64,000 nucleotides of DNA from Macadamia tetraphylla (Eukaryota > Streptophyta > Magnoliopsida > Proteales > Proteaceae): positions 24,773,294-24,837,293 of the forward strand of contig CM040970.1 of NCBI GenBank assembly GCA_022985045.1. Reading direction: 5' to 3'. How positions within the stretch are numbered: position 1 is the stretch's first letter; each line of letters opens with the position of its first letter. The notes beneath the pieces are model-generated. The model was not told the DNA's origin and did no database searches. It saw only the letters and a list, made by a program, of their open reading frames with translations. Below are positions 59,661-64,000 of the stretch, piece after piece. The translations under genes and the position numbers were made by a program.

Positions 59661-60046
59661 AGGGTAAATAGCCCGAACTACGTCAAAATTGTTTCCTCTC
59701 TAGGGATACGTAGGTAACTTAACATGTGCAAATCAAGGCAATAAATTGGTTCCTAAAATAATAATCAAGGTATCTAAAAAGATCATTATAGCTTGTGTCC
59801 CCCAAGAATCGCCATTTGGCATGTAAGGCCATTAGACTTTCATCATCTGTCTATGGTCCTCCAAATTCATATCTAGAATTCCACCTCTCGAAAGTTGCTA
59901 CTTAGCACTAGTATGTCAAGGCCAGTTTATTCCTCATCCTTGATTAGTAAAAAAAAAGAGCTTGATGCAACAGTGGTAAAGGTTTGGTTGTGTCAGTAGC
60001 TAATGAGTAATGCTTCGATAAATCATCATCTTCCCTTTTTTTTGTG
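59661..60046 (+). other. Element A spacer between integrase and extra ORF
   Basis: Collinear with B 32131-32204 plus 40582-41000. Shows the undisturbed sequence across the Copia insertion site of B (acatgtgcaaatcaaggc). No coding frame. Confidence 0.75.
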
Positions 60047-61072
60047 ATGGTTGCGGAAAAATTCATGGGCTCATTGGATGAGACATTGAGAAAATGGACC
60101 TTGGACATAAACATAAGGGCACCAGGACTACTAGAATCTGTGAATTTGAAGATGCTCGGTCAGATCGGGTGCATAAGGCTACATCACCATGTACTCCAAC
60201 AAGTGCCTCAACACTAGGATACCAATCTTCATGTGTTTCAGTTTGGATTAGTTGAGATGTGTCCAACTCTCGAGGAATTCCGAGTTTATATGTTATCTCC
60301 ATCTAAGAGCAAGTTGATTCAACCATCTCTAAAGAAAAATCACTCATAAGAGATTCAGGACTTTTTTCGGATGGGAAAAGGAGGAAATGAAGCAATTCAT
60401 TAGATATGGAAAGATTGATATTCTGAAGGTGGCCAGGATCTTCAGTCAATACCTACCACTGGGGGGAATTCATTAGCAAAGGTCATAGAATACTTATCTA
60501 CTATGCATGATAGCTCACTATGTTCTCCAAACTCCAGGACGTGGTGCACTAACTATCTTAATAGAAGTGATAAAGCAATTGAAGAAATGAAGGATATCAT
60601 TCCCACAGTCCTTGCAAAGACATTCAAAGGACTTGATGACATGAACCATAGCCATAGGTTCTAACTTGATCATTATCACGGAAGTCCAACCATTTTCCAA
60701 CTATAGCTACTTGATAAGTTAAAGCTAAATAGGCCATTGAAAGAATGCCAACTTGGAGCTCTTTGCTACCAGGTAAGGAGGGAAGCCCCAGAGTTCAAGC
60801 TCATTGTTGATTGGAAAGAGTACCTACAAGGAAGAATTACAAAGGACATTACATAGAGATGCCAAGGGAAGCCACAGGAGGATTTTCTGATGAAGACCCC
60901 AGGATACAATTACATCAGGTTGATGGGATTGACTCATACATCTTTTTACTTGCCCACTTACATCAACCGACATTATGGACTGGAAGCAGACGACCCCGAG
61001 GAGTTGGTGAACTTTTACCCACCCCAAGAATTGTCTCCCTATGTTGTTACCAATCTATCTCGTTTATGGTAG
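60047..61072 (+). pseudogene. DUF7745-like extra ORF of element A
   Basis: ATG at 60047 (MVAEKFMGSLDETLRKWTLD). The frame is open for about 45 codons, then a TAG where Trp is expected, then NLHVFQFGLVEMCPTLEEFR, the best-preserved DUF7745 signature in the window. After a stop near 60346 and frame changes come IPTVLAKTFKGLDDM, QLGALCYQ, DWKEYLQGR and, at 60890-61069, PGYNYIRLMGLTHTSFYLPT. The length (about 340 codons) and both ends agree with copy B. DUF7745 proteins occur widely in plant genomes, often beside retrotransposon DNA; biochemical role unknown. Confidence 0.78.
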
Positions 61073-61292
61073 GAAAGTTATTTTCTTGTTCTATTGAAGT
61101 TTTGAGTTGTGGAGTTAATTTTGCCTAAACATTCCAAACCATAAATAAAAGAAAATTTTCTTTGTTCCAAAGATAGGTTTCTCTTCATAAAATGCTAAAA
61201 TAAAAGAAAAAAAGTGAACAAATACAAAGAGGGAAAAGAAAAAGAAAAAATATAGATGTATTTATGCTTACAGGAACTACAGGAATAGATCC

Positions 61293-63436
61293 CTAAGAGA
61301 AAAATCCTCATCTAAACCATATAAGAGTCGCAATCATGAAACAGTGAGGAGTCCATGGGTGTCAATCCTGAATCCGCCAACCTTTGGGTTAGATCTTGAA
61401 TCTGTGCTTGCAGCTGGGTGTTCTCCTACTGATGGAAGTTGACTTGGTTCTCTAAGGCAACAATCCTTCCGTCCTAAGGAATATGAGAGATGGTCAAGAA
61501 AAGGGTAATAAAAGAAGAAGAAAAAGAAGAGAGAAGGGGAAAGGTACCTTGTCAATCACCACCTCACATAAGCCCTGATGCATCCTCCGGATCTTGGTAT
61601 AGACCTCCGGAGACACTTGAGAAGGAGCATATCAGCCAAGGAAGGTTGAAAGCCAAGCAAAAAAAGGATGATTAGATACTCACAAAATCATATGGAATGG
61701 GTAGCCCAAGAGAAGCATCTATGTCTATTCTCTACCTCAAAAGATGGGGGAGGCTAGGATTAGCTGTGTTGAGATATGACCAACCTGGGAAGCCATGGAA
61801 GGGAATGGTGGCTATCTTGAGGGATCCACCCGTACTAGTAGAAGGTCCGACTTGGGATGGACTAGCAGAACTGACATGTGATTGGATGGTAGAAAGGTCT
61901 ACACACCATGTTCTCCCCAGAAAGAACATCAATCAAGGCTAAAAGGAATTGAAAGACTAAAGGTGATACTCAAGGAAGAGCAACATACCATTGGACCGTT
62001 AGGACCGAGAGGGGTGCAAAAAGTCTCTTCCTCAAGGAAAGTCTTGTAATCCCTATCTAACTCAAGGAATGAATCATCCCATATTCCAACGGCAGTCTCT
62101 TGATTTGGCCCTTAGGAATGCATTCTGAACAATGCATGGTTGGTGGAGGAAGACAAGGAGAAAAGCGTGTATCAATATCAGACCATTAGAGTATGACTCT
62201 CTCTCCTAAATACCAAGCATAGCCCCATATCCCCCTGAATAGGACTCGGTTCTCAGATAAGAATCTAGCCCAAGTAACTTCATCAAGGTCTGGGAACGTA
62301 AGAGGATGGAATGGTCTCCATGTGACTTGCAAATTCAAGGAAAAATAAGTACGGCACAGGACATTAGGAAATTTAATGACAAAGCATGGCTTACCTCTGT
62401 AAAACCATTCAGGAGAGAATGGGCGGTAGTCCTTAGAGGATAGTGCCGACCTGCATACTCGGCTATCTCCTTATCTCACAATTACGTGAAAGGGCAATGC
62501 TTGAGGTTCCTTCAGTGTGGGAGCCATAATCTCCAGATGCTCATAGCACCAAGGCTGATTTGAAAAATCAAAGTGAAGAATGCAACCAAATGAAAACAAA
62601 TGAATGCAAGAACAAAAGATTACCTGGAGAATGTAGCCTACTCCCTAGAGACCTCAGCCCCATATGATAACAAATCCAGAACGCAAGTAAATACGCACAA
62701 GCAGCCCCGCCCCAATCCCAGGTGTTCAAGTCCCAGAGATTCTAGAAGAAGGTAACTATACGAATGTCTATCCCGCCTCAAAGGTCTCCAAAGTGACATT
62801 GACCCACAGTAAACAAAAGGAAAGAATAGGTCATCTGTACCAGGTTACCAGGGTTTACCCCCAGGCCGGCCCTCCACCAATGAGCACTGATCTCGCCAAG
62901 GCGGATGTATGTTTGATCACCCTTGATATCTATGCCTGTCAAATCTGTGAACTCCCTAGCTGTCAGAGTATCAGGAAGGGTCAAGGACCTCCCCCCAAAT
63001 GGTATGCCTGTTAGGGCATGATAGTGATCTCGCCGATAGGAAGATGGAAGGAGTGAGTGCTCAGCCACCATCGCTCCATTAGGACCTCTACCAATGACGG
63101 GCTAATCTTCCTAGTCTCTATGGAAGCCAATCGACTCAGGTATGATGAGTCAACCATCTCCTTCACTCTGTAGGGAGCATCCTGTACCAACCCCAAGCTG
63201 TGTTTGGGTGGCCATATCTAGCCAAGGTCGGTGGTACTTCCCCATCATGCTTTAGCTAAAAAAAATGAATGATAAGAGAAAGCAAAACAATAAAAAATAT
63301 ATATATATAAAATGCAAGGACTTATCCATGAACCCCATACTAAGTTGCAGACATGATTCCGAGTATTGTGAAGTGTCTGTCTACAACCATCCAACTAGAC
63401 CTCCCCACAAGTCTTTCTTTTTCTTCTCTCATCCAT
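61293..63436 (-). pseudogene. Antisense plant-mobile-domain gene of element A
   Basis: Collinear with the B copy but not interrupted. Exon 1 is about 63436-63313 (RQTLHNTRNHVCN; its donor is ATAAGT rather than GTAAGT). Exon 2 runs from about 63230 to 62640: VKEMVDSSYLSRLASIETRK, ERWWLSTHSFHLPIGEITI, HALTGIPFGGRSLTLPDTLT, then the DWGGA region. Later exons keep their donors (62390, GTAAGC; 61548, GTACCT). The C-terminus ends at 61293. THSFHL..GE and ALTGIPFGG are PMD blocks. Stops and small frameshifts are present but fewer in exon 2. MAIN and MAIL1, Arabidopsis proteins of this family, take part in transposon silencing; a role here is not shown. Confidence 0.82.
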
Positions 63437-63495
63437 ATTTTCCAAAATCACAAAGAACCCCAAAAAGTTCCACAATTACAAAGAAACCTAAAAAG

Positions 63496-63579
63496 ATGTC
63501 AAATTCACCAAATGACTCCTTCCTCAAGGACTATGAAGATCTTCAAAAGGAAGATGAAGAACTTCAAAGGAAAATTTGA
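63496..63579 (+). CDS. Short conserved sense ORF, element A copy
   Basis: 27 codons (NSPNDSFLKDYEDLQKEDEE), the counterpart of 57644-57757, shortened by a frame change. It could equally be a chance frame across a conserved regulatory stretch. Confidence 0.25.
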   Translation: MSNSPNDSFLKDYEDLQKEDEELQRKI

Positions 63580-64000
63580 AGATCTTCGGAAAAAATTTCA
63601 AGAAACCCAAAAAACTGCAAAAAGGTTCGGATCTTCGAGAAGATTCCAAAACCCGAGCTCACTCACTCACAAATTGTTCCCAACTCAAGAAACTTGGAAT
63701 AGTGAGTGAACAAAAGGGGGGACCATTTTATGGTTAAAAATTCATCCTCCAAAAAAAAATTCATTCTAATTCCAAGGTGCAATTCAAGAGCTCTTGCCAC
63801 CAAAAAAAAAATTCAAAATGGTTTTTTGTGGTAGGTAAAAATTAAAATCACATGGAAAGTAAAATTTACTTGGTAGATAAAAACACATGAAAGTGGAAGA
63901 TGAAATTGGTAGGTAAAAGTGGAAGGTGAAATCAAAGTCAAAAAATCAAAGCTCAAGGATTCCAAATCAAAGTTAAAAAATCAAAGCTCAAGGATTCCAA
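63580..64000 (+). other. Element A tail before its 3' LTR (cut by window)
   Basis: A-rich DNA with repeated 'aatcaaag', 'ctcaaggattcc' and 'ggtaaaa' phrases, including a near-perfect short duplication at 63942-64000. It corresponds to B 57758-58420. The PPT and 3' LTR are not reached. Confidence 0.7.

Larger units (their letters stand above)
13206..64000 (+). mobile_element. Ty3/Gypsy element A (Tat lineage), 3' end beyond window
   Basis: Element A runs in the order LTR, PBS, leader, gag, protease, RT, RNase H, archaeal-type RNase H, integrase, sense DUF7745-like ORF, antisense plant-mobile-domain gene. A second, archaeal-type RNase H after the normal one is the hallmark of the Tat/Ogre lineage. 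Its integrase is interrupted at 21771-58926 by element B of the same family and resumes at 58927. A's own gag/protease region has lost about 2.3 kb relative to B. The 3' LTR lies past 64000. Confidence 0.9.

Overview
This is a 64 kb piece of plant nuclear DNA made almost entirely of transposable elements nested inside one another. A flowering plant is indicated by Mutator-like transposase, Tat- and Tekay-type Ty3/Gypsy elements, a Sirevirus-type Ty1/Copia element, a tRNA-type SINE and plant-only accessory domains (plant mobile domain, DUF7745-like, PF20167-like). The species cannot be named from the sequence. I see no intact single-copy host gene, rRNA, tRNA, CRISPR or operon. Nearly every coding region carries stops or frameshifts.

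Left flank (1-13205). A decayed Mutator-like (MULE) transposase lies at 1678-4176. It is cut off by LTR-like DNA at about 4177-6240, and that DNA was itself split by a TIR element (4443-5589). About 3 kb with no recognisable gene follows, then a SINE with perfect 11-bp target-site duplications (TSDs) at 9431-9618, then a truncated Tekay-family LTR (9679-12500).

Main nest (13206-64000). Tat-type Gypsy element A starts with a 2.5-kb LTR at 13206 and runs off the window. Element B of the same family (21776-58921, TSD CATAT) is inserted in A's integrase. Inside B are a 767-bp hAT-like element in gag (24117-24883, TSD GGACCAAC), an 8.4-kb Sirevirus-type Copia (32210-40576, TSD GGTCT) and a 13-kb minus-strand Tekay/Del-type Gypsy with chromodomain (44056-57099, TSD AATCT). 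I read all four TSDs directly, so the order of insertion is firm.

The most interesting content is extra cargo genes. Both Tat elements carry, after integrase, a sense DUF7745-like ORF (41001-42012; 60047-61072) and, converging on it, an antisense multi-exon plant-mobile-domain gene (57582 down to 42283, broken by the Tekay element; 63436 down to 61293). The Tekay element carries an antisense gene of the 'putative plant transposon protein' type (52467-53743) with its own TATA-like box and 5'-UTR intron. Antisense orientation would let these introns survive retrotransposition, because the sense genomic RNA is not spliced at them. A short motif, CACCRGAAAYA, is repeated in both orientations in the Tekay LTRs and again upstream of the antisense gene.
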